A DNA stretch of 64,000 nt from Agarophyton chilense (Eukaryota > Rhodophyta > Florideophyceae > Gracilariales > Gracilariaceae), in contig JARGXX010000105.1 of NCBI GenBank assembly GCA_030374765.1, forward strand, positions 1,488,001 through 1,552,000. The letters run 5' to 3'. Position 1 is the stretch's first letter. The number at the start of each line of letters is the position of its first letter. The notes under the pieces were generated by a model, which made no database searches, was not told the origin of the DNA, and saw nothing but the letters and a program-made list of their open reading frames with translations. The translations under genes were made by a program, and so were the position numbers. Positions 41,807 to 54,709 of the stretch are shown piece by piece.

Positions 41807-42001
41807 GTTTGAGTGGGGCACACTCAATCACGATTATTCGGAAAAAGGACTCACAAATTGAGGTTGATCTCAGTTGCCCTCTTTTAGAAAGTTTCTTGGC
41901 CCCACTAGCCGATCGGGTTTGGATACAAACGCGTAACGGATTCTGATCTCATATCATCCAAAGACCGACCGAGGACGCGGAGTTAAACCGGTGCGCTGGA
42001 A

Positions 42002-43622
42002 CCATCGCAACCATCCTGTATCCCGGTCCGTTCACGATCTCATACCGGTGGATCGACTGGATTGCAAGGTGGAAGGACCTCGAGACCTTCTGTCTCTGAT
42101 TTGACACCCCCAGCAAGTGGAGCAGGACCGGCGTCTGTCGCTTCCCAGATGCGCTCCCCTGCTAGGGACGTCACTCTCCATCCCAGATTTGCAGCTGTGG
42201 AAGAGCAACTCCGCTCTTTGCGGGAAGCTCAAGTCATCCATGCAGAGGAGTTTGATTCCCTTCGCAAGAAGGTGGATGGCACTGCTACGCAGGATTTTTC
42301 TGAGGACCTCCGTGTCCTCCGTGCGGATGTGAACTCGATTCTAGGGTCCCTTGGTGGAGCCTCGGTCTTTGTCAAGGACGTCGCGGACAAGTCCTCGCGC
42401 GTCCGAAGCCGTCTCGAGACGTTAGAATAAACCCTAGTGTCGGGGAATGATCCGGCCGAGCCGGTTGCAGTATCCCATAATGGAAATTAGGAAGAGAACC
42501 GCCAGGCTTGAAAGAAGCGAAGGAACACGAATCCCGAACCGTCGGATTCCTCATCCTCGGAGTCCGACTCTCCCGATTCATCGATGGAAGTAGCTCGCCC
42601 TGAGCGTTCCTCACGCTCTAAGCGGTCAACAGCCACCCATGGTGTGATCCGCGCCCGCACGAAGGGAAGGAAGCACACAGGTTTAAAGGAGCTGAAACCG
42701 ACCAATTCGCTCTTTATGAAGCTCTTATCATACCGGTACTACCGTTTGGAGGACTCTTCTTTGGAACGTACAACCCGTGGTACTAGAAGAGTGAAGGACT
42801 GCATTAAGCGAATGCAGCTCTCACTACGAAACCAGTTGTTTTCTGGAGAAAACCCAATATTGGTGTTGGATTTCATGGTATGCTTTGTCGCGGAAGCTGA
42901 CATCCTTGGAATGAAGGAGGGACAGGCCAACATTGCCTTACCGTACTTCTTACGTGGGCTTGCAGATGACCAGTATCACTCTGTCAGAGGTTCATCAAGC
43001 GCCTCCGAAGGAGGGGTCACATGCTGGCCTGAAGCAGTTCAATACCTCGTGAGGTCGTATGCTACTAATTCCGCCATTCAGCAGGCTATACTAGCCCTGC
43101 GGGACACTTGCCAACGTCCAGGCGATTCGGAAACCGATTGTTCGTCGCGCCTTAACAAGGCCTTCCACCGCTGTGGCAATGTTTACCCCGCTGAAGAGCG
43201 TTGCACCATGTTTGTCGATGGTTTGGACCCGGAGATCCGGACTCTTGCTGCTCGACGTCGAGAAGATAGACTTAAAGCCACGTATTTGGAACTAGTGCAG
43301 TTCGCTCGTGCAGAAGGAGAAGCCCTGCGCACACGAACTCCTGGCTCCAGGGGTAGGTCCGCAAAAGCGTTGATGTTACAACCGGGTACCCCGTCAGCAT
43401 CGATGATCGACGAACAAGCCTTTCGAAGGGATTATGATAACTTGCAGCTAGCCCATAGCGACGTTCATTCCATCCAGACAACGGAGTTACCCTCAACCTT
43501 GGACGAGTCACAATACGTGATTGGGGATGACACGCTACTCTATGCGGATAATGGTCGCGTCCGTGCGCCACGCGTCCCACACGAGGGTGGTATTGTCAGT
43601 TTTTCGCGTCCTGGTTGGAGAG
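42002..43622 (+). pseudogene. C1 gag, 5' part (split by B2)
   Basis: One phase from about 42002 to 43622, with stops at 42428 (TAA), about 42488 (TAG) and about 42509 (TGA). No ATG begins it, so the start is lost or unusual. A coiled-coil-like helix (FAAVEEQLRSLREAQVIHAEEFDSL) is followed by an acidic Ser run and then the capsid-like domain: LLSYRYYRLEDSS, CIKRMQLSLRNQLFSGENPILVLDF, VAEADILGMKEGQ, ALPYFLRGLADDQYHSV, GGVTCWPEAVQYLVRSYATNSAIQQAILALRD. It is homologous to the B gag throughout. The frame runs into B2 at 43622 (after RPGWR) and resumes at 54319. Confidence 0.8.
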
Positions 43623-44289
43623 TGTAGTATCCGCTCTAACGGAGAGAGCAGACATCTGCGACAGCGTTCGGACTGCCGATTGGTCGCTTGCGGCGAAGGA
43701 AACCGGGTGGTAGAGCTACAACACCAGCGAGCTGGAAGTGGGGTGTAAGGCCACTACTCGCCAGCGAGGGTGAACAGTGCAACTGTAAAACGTTGATGGG
43801 ACGTAGGTACGAGACGGCTCGTGAAGTCATTGGGGGCTGATTATCTTTTATAGCTCGTCCGGATCTCCGGTTAAGGAATCCTAAGCGAGGAACAGAATAG
43901 TCATGATGCCCATGTTGTCTCCTTTACTTGGAGTCGGCGCTCACCCCTGGTACAGTATATACTGTGTGCCAGGGTGAGTGCCCAAATAAATATATGAATA
44001 ATACCCAGTGGTCAGCCACTTAGCCAAACCACTGTATGGGTACGGTCTCTAATGGACGTCTAGCTACAAAGGGTAGTAAAACCAGCCACATGGATCGTCA
44101 CTACATGCACCGTTGCAAGCCAGTCCACTCGTGATACCACGTGTTCTAACAATGTAATCTGCCTCCTGGCATCCTACGCGGTGTGCCGTTTCATATCACA
44201 AGTTTGATGACATCACTCACTTATGAGTTCCAACCGCGACTTCGCGAAAAATCATCCTATCGGATTCCCCGACATAGTAGAATACTACA
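43623..44289 (-). repeat. B2 3' LTR
   Basis: 667 bp. The adjacent polypurine tract is at 44290-44300 (TACCCCCCTCG on plus). Confidence 0.92.
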
Positions 44290-44313
44290 TACCCCCCTCG
44301 TTATGCGCGAACC

Positions 44314-46390
44314 ATGGGGGACGCAAGAAGCGTTTATATGCAGTCGGACCGGTGTTCCGGGTACTCATCGTCATCACGAAATCCTCGCCGCCCGACCAAC
44401 TCTTACAGTTCTCAACAGCATTCTGTTCCTCATCGCTCTTCAGCTCGATCTCTCGCGATGGACCCGAACGCCGGGTCCAACCCGTTTCAGCCCTCCTCTG
44501 ACGATGTGCCTTCTGGGACTCCGTCCAACGCTGCTGGTTATGCGTCGCAGCCTACTGCTCAACTCGGTCCATACCGTTCGTTCCCAACACCGTACACCGG
44601 ATTCCGGTCGGTACCGTTACCTCAGCCAACCGTGGCTCCGATGCCGATCGCGGCCTACGTCGCCTCTGCGGGTGTGATTTCGAGCTCCTTCTCGTCGTGC
44701 TCAGCGGAGCTACCCGCACCCTGCGGATTTCTATGGACGAGATCCTCTAGACAACGTTGAACTTTTCGCGCAAGCGCCCTGGTTTGATCCAGTTGCTATC
44801 CGCGATGACGCGTTGATACAACAGTATGTACACGGTGGGTACTTCCCCGACGGTATTCCGGAACACGCGATTTATAGCGACGACTGGGCGAGCCATATTG
44901 CTTTGCCAGACAACGCGATTGCGCGATATTCAACGGAAACCTTGTCCGAAGCCCGCACGCTGTTCACCAAGCTGATTTACCAGCGTCTTCACCGATTCAT
45001 CAGTACGGTTCTCCTCCCGCAGGACTGGGAACTAGATACCTGGAAAGCCCGTACCGACGGTTAAGGTTACTCGTATATCATGACACTCGTTGAAGTCGAT
45101 GTTAGCGGTTGGCGCGGTGTGCGCGGTGTGCGTGATGCAGCTCTCTGCTTTCAGCAACCTCTTCTACATGCGGAGTTCCGCTTCCTTCGAAAGCGTGACA
45201 TTCCCTATTGGGAATATCCCCGTTGGGAACGTCGTACTCGATCACGTTTGGGCTATTTGGTGCCGTATCAAATGATCGAGATTGACCGCACCTGGCGGAA
45301 CGCGCGCTTCGGGCGCTACATCGGTATTCCGGAGCATTGGGCGGCGATCGAGAGTCCTTGTGGTTGCCCTGTGGAGCTCCCACCGGCGATCTCCTACATT
45401 GGGTCCGCGTTGGTTAACAACCCGTTCTCGGGATATTAGACGGTAGTTTATACCGAGTTTATCGCCAAGATGGCCGTCTTCCTCCTGTGGGATGCTTATG
45501 ATACCTTTAGAGTTTGGTACATGTCGCCCACAGCGCGAAAGTATGCGAGAGAACTCGATCTTTCCCTTGTCCTGGGATCCCGTGCGAACCATGCCGACTT
45601 TCTCCATCTTGTGGATTTGATCGACAGTGTCGATTGGTCTGGAGTGCCAGCTGATCAATCCGCTCGCGGAACTCGTGCAAGACACTAAGACCATTCTCCT
45701 GGACGAACAGCAATTGCTGGAGATTTCGTTTGGTACGACCCCTGGACGCGCCAGTTGATCACCTCCGAGCAGGCTCGCTTTCTTCGGGAGAACCCGCGTG
45801 ACATGCCACCGAACCAGCTTACTGGATACGTGTACGATGCTACTCCATACGAGAACGGAGAGGAACCGTATGAAGAAGCGCCGGGAGCTGAGACTGAACT
45901 CGGTTACGAGGACGAGCCAGAGCTGGCAGACGTAGCGACTTCCGTCGATCAATCCGCAGCGGTGGGAGTTGCTCAAGAGTACTGTCATGGGTTTACCCAA
46001 CAACCGAGTGCAGTGCCGGTCGAAGATCCAGGCTTGGATCCGCTGCGGGCTTTCCCGTGGATCAAGTTGAGGGTGATCGCGCACAGCTTCTTGCGAACAT
46101 GCGTGCTCGCACGTCTCTTATATGATCCTAGAAAAGACTCCTGGTCAACACCCTTGCGGTGGTATCTTGATACCAATAAAACTCCGGTGACTTCGTGTCT
46201 TCGCGTTCCCTTCTCATCTTCTAGTCTTCATCTCTTCTCACTTCCGGAGTTCTTAGCTTCTTCTTCTCGCTCCTCGAGTTTCATACTTCTTCTTCTCGCT
46301 TCACGAGTTCTTCAATCATCTCTTCTCGCTTCTCGAGTTCTTCAATCCTTCTTCTCGCTTCTCGAGTTTGTCTTAGGTGATAATCAGTAA
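44314..46390 (+). pseudogene. Antisense gene of B2 (aORF)
   Basis: The first ATG (44314, MGDARSVYMQSDRC) lies only 25 bases inside the 3' LTR, so a transcript would have to start in the LTR or very close. The Ser/Pro/Gln-rich N-terminal module ends at 44760. The body is in another phase from about 44678: SYPHPADFYGRDPLDNVELFAQ, APWFDPVAIRDDAL, GGYFPDGIPEHAIYSDDW, LFTKLIYQRLHRF, LLPQDWELDTW, HAEFRFLRKRDIPYWEYP, RYIGIPEHWAAIE, LWDAYDTFRVWY, GDFVWYDPWTRQLI, MPPNQLTGYVYD, an acidic stretch and a Leu/Ser-rich repeat tail. Stops TAA 45062, TAG 45437 and TAA 45686 are private to this copy (B1 codes GAA, TGG and TAC there). The body phase is otherwise kept for about 1.7 kb. The function is unknown. 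Confidence 0.7.
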
Positions 46391-46482
46391 ATGTCCTGTG
46401 CTTGCGTGTCTTCACGATTCCTCTTCATGATTTCTTGTTTTCTTCTCGCCTTTCGAGTTTTTACTACCTTTGTAGCCCATAC

Positions 46483-49400
46483 TTAGAAATGGGATGTGCC
46501 TATGAGCCCGACTATCGAGGAGTCGATCTCCCTGGGGAGTGGTAATCGCATGCGTCGATGATATCGCACGAGTTGCGAACGGGGGATATGAGCTATAGGT
46601 TCCCACGTATCCGCTCCCGGAGGAAAACCGTACCAACCGACTCGATACAGTAATTCTATAGTATCTTCATGGTGGCCATGTTCACATGTGCGATCCATAA
46701 CATATTCCTGGGCGTTTCCCAATGCTTTCGCTGTTGGCGCGAGACTCCTGTTAACAGGTTTGAAATGCCTTAGGGCTGACCCAAGCGTCTCTGTGTTAGC
46801 AGTCTCAGCGTCGCTAAGCGTTCGCTCGTCGACAATCTGTCGTTCTGCCCGAAGGGGCAGTGTACTCATTCCTTGCGAACCTTTCCCAGATAAAGAGATA
46901 TCCTGTTTTACAGGTTCCATAGAAGCGTACTTCTTGCTACTTTTCAATTCCATTCGTGGATGAACTTCCTTCGGTTTATCTGATTCTGACCGCTGCTCGG
47001 TGGACGATGACGCTGGCACCACGACAGGAGGCGATACCTCTTCTTCTTCCTGCCCACGAAGGATGGGAGCCGATATCGGCGGAACAGCGAGTGGCGCTTC
47101 ACCTGACGGTTCAGCCTGAAGCGGCAACGGCGCGTTTTCGCGTGCATTCGTTTCCAAGTTTTTGGGGCCAAATTCCAAAACATCTTTCATGCTTTCAGGT
47201 TCCATTTCTGTAATTACGGGTGTGCGCGTGCCACGGGGAATATCCCGATACTTTGGAAGCTGTCCGTGATTGGCGTACGCAACGGCCGGCGGTGGGAGAT
47301 CAGGAGCTTTCTCCTCCGCTCGAGCCATTGGTGGCGGTTCACTCTCCCCAGAGTCTCTTGGGCTTTTTCCTTGACGTTCCGTCGCACTTGCCTCCTTAGT
47401 TATACCAGATACCCGGACTTCCACTTGCGGGTCAGGCGCGACTTCAACGCGATCGCGCGATACACGTTCAACGTCCTCACCTGTCTTGATGACCACTGTG
47501 TCTTCATCAAGGTCCACCACTTTGAAGGGTCCAGCCGCTTTAGGCAACAAATTAATAACGAGATTCTTCCTGTTTGTTCGGTCTTTCAACTCGCACGAAA
47601 ACGTGACTTCCTACTCGGATTGCCGGATTTCCTCTTCGTTTTCTGGCGTCATAGTTTCGCTTATAGCGAGCTTGCGTCTTTGATAACTGCTTAGCGGCTT
47701 CTTCCGCTCTGGCCTTAGGTCATTCCTCCATTTCAGATGGTACTTGCCGGGGTCGGCGCGTCCAATTCTGTCTCGTCGTCGAGCGCAACCGGTAAAGCCG
47801 GAGGGTTACGTGAGAGCACGAGGTCGAACGATGCCGTCTTTGTAGAGGTATGCACTTGCGTATTGTACCCGTAGCACAGAGTATCTGTAAACATGTCCCA
47901 TTCTTTCGGGTGGTCCGCGATGTAGTTTCGTAATGCTGCTATCAGCGTGCGGTTGAAACGCTCCACCTGACCGTTGCATTGCGGATGATAGGTCGCGGTA
48001 AACACGTTTCGAATGCCCATAATGCGGCACACATTCTGAAAGAACTTTGCAACGAATTGCTTCCCATTATCTGATAACAGAACTTCTGGTGGTCCGTATA
48101 TAAATACCGAGTGTTTGATAAACGCCCGTGCGATTACGGTTGCGGTTTTCCGCTTCAGCGGCACAGTCCGCACTAGCTTCGAGAAACGGTCGGTGATTAC
48201 CAATAGGTAGCGATAACCTCGCCTTGAGCGAATCAATTCCCCTAGGATGTCGATACTGACGTATTGTAAATGCGCTTTCGCCTGGAATAGCGTTATCAGT
48301 TTCCGCTTCCTGTAAAGCTTCACGCGATTCTTCGCACATGTTGTACACAACCTCCCTGTAGCATGGCAGTCCATTGCCAAAGTAAGCCAGTAAAAATCTC
48401 TTCTTAGAGTCATGAACAACTTCGTTCCTCCTGGATGACCAGACAGCCTGCTGTAATGTGCCAGATGGAGTACTCGACTCTTCAAGACGTGTGGAATCAC
48501 GATTTGATCATGCTTTTCGACATGTCTTAACAGTATTCCTCGTGAATCGAGTGAAAAGGGGAGCTCCTCCCCCCCGTTAAGATGAGAGCGTATCGACGCA
48601 CAAAACATATCGGCGTGTTGTTCATTGAGGAGCTCAGTGCGCGAGATTCGCTCGAGTTGAACTGAAGGGTCAGTGTCTGCTAATGCAAGGAACGGGTCTG
48701 CATCCGAATAATCATCAAGGGTCTCTTGTTCCTCTTCTTCAAAAGATGGTGAATGGGTCTCCATGTAGAAGCAAGGGATCTCTTCATCGATTTCGCCTTG
48801 GGTTTCGGCCAGTGTTTTGAGTCGCGATAGCGCGTCAGCTTGGACATTGGCCAATCTCTTCTTATAATTCACTTCGAAATCGAATTCAGAAAGGCGTAAG
48901 CGCCATCGTGTGAGACGACCAGACGGGTCTGTAATGGACAGTAACCATCGTAGAGACGAATGATCCGTGTTGACGGTAAAACGTTCTCCTTGGAGATACA
49001 GTCGCAATGTGGTTAGAGCCCAAACGACTGCAAGGCATTCCTTTTCTGAAACTGAATACTTCTTCTCAGAGGCGTTCAGCGATCTTGACCAGTAACCAAT
49101 GGGTTTTCGTTCACCATCAGCGTGTGTTTGAAAAAGGGCACACCCTACTTGGTACTCGCTAGAGTCGGTATCCACTGAGTATGGCAGGTTGGGGATGGGC
49201 AGCGCCAAGACTGGGGCTGTAATAATCTTTGTCTTCAGCGTGTCGAACGCTTCCACTTCAGCTTGTCTGAATTGCTCCAGCTGTACTGGTTGTCCTTTAC
49301 GCAGCTTTGCGTTGAGCAGTGCCGCTATATGCGAGTATCGCGCCACGAATCGTCGGTAGACGTTGCAAAAGCCGAGGAAAGAACGCAATTGCTTCTGTGT

Positions 49401-51260
49401 CGACGGAGGTTGTACTTCGCGGGGAGCCGCTGTTTGTGCCTCTTGAATGGCAAGCTGTCCCGGCTGGATCACATGTCCTAAGTACCGGACGGTGCCAGCG
49501 AACCATTCGCATTTGTTGAACTTCAAGGTGATACCTGCACTCTGTAGCGCTTTGAGGATCTCCTCGACATGCCGTAAATGGCTTTTCACATCCTGGGAAA
49601 AGATGATCACATCGCCCAAATAGACTAAACAAGTCTTCCACTTGTATCTTGAGAGCAAGATGTCCAGAGTACGCTGGAAAGTAGCCGGTGCATTCGTTAA
49701 GCCAAAGGGCATCCTTTTGAAACGGTAGAGACCGGCGTGACAAGCAAATGCAGTTTAATCTTGGTCTTCTTCCGCTACAGGCACCTGCCAATAGCCAGAG
49801 TTGGCGTCCAACGTGGTGAACACGTTCGCTTCTCCTAAGCTGTCAATACATACGTCCATTCGAGGCAACGGGTATGTATCTCGAACTGTAACTGCGTTCA
49901 GTTTTTGATAATCGATACAGAATCGTAAAGAACCATCAGGTTTCGGAACCAGCACCACTGTTGAGGTCCAAGCAGATTGAGCTGCTTCGATTACTCCTTC
50001 TTCCAGCATTTTGCTGACATTCTCCTCCTCGATTTGGCGAGTTCGCGGTCCCGCTCTGTAGGGTGGTTGGGAGATGGGTCGTGACCCTGGGACCAAATCA
50101 ATGTGGTGTTCCGTAGCGGAGATCTCTCCTAGTTTTCCACTCCACATGGATGTATACTTCTTCAGCATAGACCTGACCTTCGTTCTGTAGTGTTCCGGCA
50201 CATGTGCTAAGTCTAGCTCATCGACCAGGCTCTCTGGATCCTTTTCCGTTTGCAATTGATCTCCAAACGGAGTTTGCAGTTCTTCGTCTGTGTCACCGAC
50301 ATGGGTTAATCCCAATACTTCTGCAGTAGAAATATGAGTAGGGACCACCACTGTGGGATGAGGCAAAGCTGTTGCAACAACCTGATTCTTCGGTATCTGA
50401 TAATCGTTATCGGTGAAGTTACTCACTAGTTTCCAAAAGGGGCTACCAGGATCAACCTGAACAATGCCGTTAGCGACTATCAATCCACGGGATTCGTACA
50501 TCCGAGTATTCGGTTGAATTACCAAGAATTCGTGTCGTTCTGTTCTTACTTGAACCCAAGTTTGGGTTTGCGCCTTCAGCAGGGCACTCTTCGCTACTCG
50601 AATCCTCGGCAAGACACGTCCTCTGGATTTCCCGTATTCCATAGATAGTGGAATTGGAGGTGCTTCAGAGCAACGATGCATTGGCTTGCGAACAATTGGT
50701 ACCATTGATCCATCATCTAGTTCCACTAGTTTTCTTCGCGAGCGAATGGCTTCGACAAACTTTTCGCAATAATCAAATCCCAGTACCACTGGTGCAGCTA
50801 ACGTCTTACAGACGATGAATTCGACTAGGACTACAAAGCGTCCCAAACGCACCACGAGTCGAACTGTTCCCAATGTCTTCACAGCATTTTTGTTGGCATC
50901 CCGTATGTCCGGTAAAGAACCGTATCGAATACGTTCTAAGTCAGCAGGAGCGAGCTCCGATTCCCGTATAAAGTTCGAACCAGCACCTGTGTCCAGGATA
51001 GTCAATCGACGAGATGACAGATTCCTGTCAGAGCCGATGTCGGCATAGACCTTATAGTTTCTTTTAGACATTACCATGAGGTAACTTTCCCGTTTCGACG
51101 GACAAGTATAACGTCTCCAAGGACGATGTAACTCACAGTCAAACTGTACTCGCTTTCCGTCCTGCGGATTGATTCCGTACGGCGGAAATTTCTGAGGCCT
51201 CAAGAGAATCTTGGGCTTCCAAGCACGGGAGCATGGAGGCGAGCTCTCCCTGGTCAGCAC
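46483..51260 (-). pseudogene. B2 pol polyprotein; one shared stop, RT motif YLGD
   Basis: From 51260 the frame codes protease (ILDTGAGSNF), RT, RNase H, integrase and stays open to 47733 except for one TAA at 49757-49755 inside RT, the same codon as in B1. The RT active site reads CLVYLGDVIIFS, with GGC at 49616-49614 for the first catalytic Asp. The integrase DDE triad and HHCC finger are intact. Near 47740 a small deletion shifts the phase. The C-terminal part continues at 47589-46483 with GPFKVVDLDEDTVVIKTG, a long linker and a chromodomain (VGWYGFPPGADTWEP). Pol appears otherwise healthy, so the two RT defects stand out. Confidence 0.9.
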
Positions 51261-51300
51261 TACGGGATCGACTAGTGCCGACCCCTAGGGGCTCCCTCAC

Positions 51301-53454
51301 TTAGTTTTCCGGTTCCACCGGCTGATTCGCCTCAAAGACGCCTCTTCCTACCGGGGTTCCGGGTTGTAACACTTCAGAATTCTGAGCACCCGGCTTGTCC
51401 GTCCGGCGCATTGGTGTCTGAGAAAACCAACTTTTGGCTTTCCAATACATGCCCGCCGGTACGCGGCTCCTTTCCTCTTCTGAGAATGCTTCATAATTCG
51501 TCATGATACGACTCAGATCCTTTGCAGTAAGCGTGCATTCTGCACTCAAATGGTGTTTGCCATAACATGAATAACATATCAAACCGTGACGACGGTTGGT
51601 CAACATAAATTGTGAACGGTATGCCGTGCGAGTATCCACCCATCCGGGTTTCCTGTTCTTAAAACCTCCTTGTGGAGGCACCTTGTAGGGACGGTACATA
51701 GGGCGACGGCCCTCCATAGCCATTAGGGCTTCCTCGTCCTGAGACTCCGAGTGTGGGAGATCTACTGTAGGTACAGAAGAGTGCGCATATTCCATTAAAT
51801 GGACCGCCTCTTCATGCGAGGCACTCCCTTTGGGTGCCAACGACGAATCTTGTGAGTGCACTGGAGACTCCAGATGTAGCAGTTTGCTGCGCTGATTAAC
51901 TCTGGCAGAGACCTTCTCCTTACCCATTGAGGTTCCAAAAGCCACTGAACGACGGGGGCTACCACGCGCTCTGGCCGCGTCTCCTTCAGCTTTCGCAAAC
52001 TGAACTAACTCCAAAAAGGAGACTCTTCCATGCTTCTCTCGATATCGAGCTACCAACGACTTGATGCTCGGGTCCAGCCCGTCGATGTACAAGGTAATCT
52101 TGTCCTCCGTCGAGTGGACGTTTCCACAGCCGACTGAAGCTTTGCTAAGCCTTGAGCTGTACTCAGCTTCGCCCTCCTCAGGCTTTTGGGTCACATCCCT
52201 TAGGTTCAGGATCGCCTGACGTATCGCGTTTGAAGTCGCGTAACTGCGCAGCAAATACTGCACCGCCTCTGGCCATGAGGTAACGCCGCCTTCATCGGCT
52301 GTCAATGATCCGCATACGGAACGATATTGCTCTAAAGAAAAACCCTTCAGGAAGTGTGGTAAAGACACAAATGCCTGTGGTTCACTCATCTCTAGGGTGT
52401 CTGCTTCGGCAACGAATCGAGTGAGACACTCGATAACGAGAATGGGGCTTTTCCCATCAAATTTTAAATCATTAAGGCCGATCTTCAATCGTTTGATGTG
52501 ATCCTTCACCTTCGCGGTTTGGCGTCCTGAGCGCTTCTTGCTCTTCACCTTCAGAAGCTAGTACCTGTAATTCAGTACCTTCCGATAAGGCGGATTCGTG
52601 CACGGGAGCACCTATAATCCTCTGTAAGGTGAGCCTTTTTTTCTCATTAACCACGAAGACGTGTTCTTCTTCCGAGATCGGGACCTTCGATGACCATCAT
52701 CACTGTCGTCGTCATCTGAAGTATCTGAATCATCAGAATCATCAGTACTGGAACTGAAGCCCTCCGTACTTGACGATTCACCACTCGAATCACGTGCGGA
52801 CTTCCGCTTCTTACGTCGTGACTTCGACTTCTTCGAACGAGCTTCCTTCAAAGGAGCTCCTTCCTCTTCCAGCCCGACTGGATTAGCAGCAGTGTACGCA
52901 TGAACTGCTGCCTCCAGACGTTCTAGACGAGGGTTAACTCGAGTAAGGACTTCCTCTACATCCACGGTTAAGCCGGGTAGCGCATCGAGCGTATTCCCGT
53001 ACCTCTCCAGTAGATGGTTCAAATCCTCACGTAGTGTTTTCACTGATGCAGAGACCTGCTTCCCATCGTCTTGACGAACGAGTGCTTGATGCGCACTGCG
53101 TAATTGTTCGACATAAGCGATAAGAGCAGCGATCTGCGATTCCATCGCAACCATGCGCACACGCGAAGCGCTTGACTCAGACTTGAGACGACGCACATCC
53201 CTGCGCAAATCATCCTCTTCTTGAGGTCCGACGACCTCAGGGTCAACTACGACTTCTGTGGTGGGCGTGACTGCCGCTGCTGCAGGGGCCGGTACATCCG
53301 AAAGATCTCGTTCATCATTCACCGAGCAAATGCGCGACATCGCTTGACGATACAGTCGCTCTCCGGCTTCAACAGATGAGGCGAGCCTCGGTTTCGGGGG
53401 TGGTCCCGCAGGACCGGGGCGACCAGTACTCGACTGGCTTCGGGTCTTCGGCAT
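51301..53454 (-). pseudogene. B2 gag, broken near the middle
   Basis: ATG at 53454 (MPKTRSQSSTGRPGPAGPP) opens a frame to 52612 with coiled coil, basic SKKSKSRRKKRKS and Asp/Ser acidic runs. A TAG after 'SPYRGL' and another a few codons on stop it. The same phase reopens at 52548 with the capsid-like domain and the zinc knuckle CYSCYGKHHLSAEC, ending at 51301. It lacks the two frameshifts of B1 (seven A's at 52635-52641 against six). Apart from the stops it is complete. Confidence 0.82.
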
Positions 53455-53649
53455 CCTAGACCAAACCTGAGTCCAGGTGCGAACCAAATGGTGTCTTCGA
53501 CTTCTCGACCACGTGTTCAACCACGATGAATTCCGCAATTGCCGGAGGTGGTTCGATAATCAATAACTGTAGTGATTCCACTTCTTCCAAGTATCGATAT
53601 CGATTCCACGTTCCAGGAACGAATTGTTCAGTGCAGCTGACCACAGTGG

Positions 53650-53667
53650 TTCTAAGTCGAGAGACCA
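53650..53667 (-). other. Primer binding site of B2
   Basis: On minus, TGGTCTCTCGACTTAGAA, one base different from the consensus. Confidence 0.7.
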
Positions 53668-53669
53668 CT

Positions 53670-54313
53670 TGTAGTATCCGCTCTAACGGAGAGAGCAGAC
53701 ATCTGCGACAGCGTTCGGCGAAGGAAACCGGGTGGTAGAGCTACAACACCAGCGAGCTGGAAGTGGAGTGTAAGGCCACTACTCGCCAGCGAGGGTGAAC
53801 AGTGCAACTGTAAAACGTTGATGGGACGTAGGTACGAGACGGCTCGTGAAGTGGTTGGGGGCTGACTATCTATTATAGCTCGTCCGGATCTCCGGTTAAG
53901 GAATCCTAAGCGAGGAACAGAATAGTCATGATGCCCATGTTGTCTCCTTTACTGGGAGTCGGCGCTCACCCCTGGTACAATATATACTGTGTACCTGGGT
54001 GAGTGCCCGAATAAATATATAAATAATACCCAGTGGTCAGCCACTTAGCCAAACCACTGTATGGGTATGGTCCCTAATGGACATCTAGCTACAAAGATAG
54101 TAAAACCAGCCACGTGGATCGCCACTACATGCGCCGTTGCAAGCCAGACCACTCGTGATACCACGTGTTTCAACAATTTACTCTGCTTCCTGGCATCCTA
54201 CGCGGTGTGTCGTTTCATATCACAAGCTTGATGACATCACTCACTTATGAGTTCCAACCGCGACTTCGCGAAAAACCAACATATCGGATTCCCCGGCTTA
54301 GTAGAATACTACA
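53670..54313 (-). repeat. B2 5' LTR
   Basis: 644 bp. It lacks about 22 bases (after CAGCGTTCGG at about 53718) found in the other three LTR B copies. Confidence 0.9.
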
Positions 54314-54318
54314 GAGAG

Positions 54319-54707
54319 ATACCCGCCCCGCGGTGAAGTTCGCCGAGCCTCGCCACCCATGGCCGGCTTCTGGTCTGATTTGTCATCTCTGCTACAAACA
54401 AGGCCATACTTCTCCACAATGTGTGTTGTCTCTCCGAGCATGGGCACAAGTCGTAGTCAATTACGAGGCCCTATCCCCGGAGGACAAAGCAGCTGTTCCG
54501 ATTGCATCTTATATACGTGCTCGAACGGATGTTTCACGTCACGTATCGCTTCCCCGAGCTCGGGTGGTACCTGCACCGGAATCCCATGTCACCGACGTGG
54601 TCGGTCACCCCACCGCTTCTGCGGTACCTTCTGGACCTGATGCCCCGGCGTTGCCTGCTCAACGTCCTGAGCAGCCGACTCCGGCGGAGCAGGCCCAGAA
54701 AAACTAA
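54319..54707 (+). pseudogene. C1 gag, 3' part with zinc knuckle
   Basis: Continues from 43622 in phase. Contains CHLCYKQGHTSPQC, a C-x2-C-x4-H-x4-C nucleocapsid knuckle, then AWAQVVVNYEALSPEDKAAVP (shared with B: 'RIMTNYEAFSEEERSHVP') and a Pro/Ala-rich end. Stop TAA 54705-54707. The pol phase is -1 and open from 54671, so 37 bases overlap. The sequence just before the stop is CAGAAAAACTAA. Confidence 0.82.
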
Positions 54708-54709
54708 AT

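Larger units (their letters stand above)
43623..54313 (-). mobile_element. Ty3/Gypsy element B2 (family B)
   Basis: LTRs 43623-44289 and 53670-54313, minus orientation, TSD GAGAG at 43618-43622 and 54314-54318 (perfect). Same organisation and clearly the same family as B1, with fewer disabling changes. Inserted in the C1 gag. Confidence 0.92.
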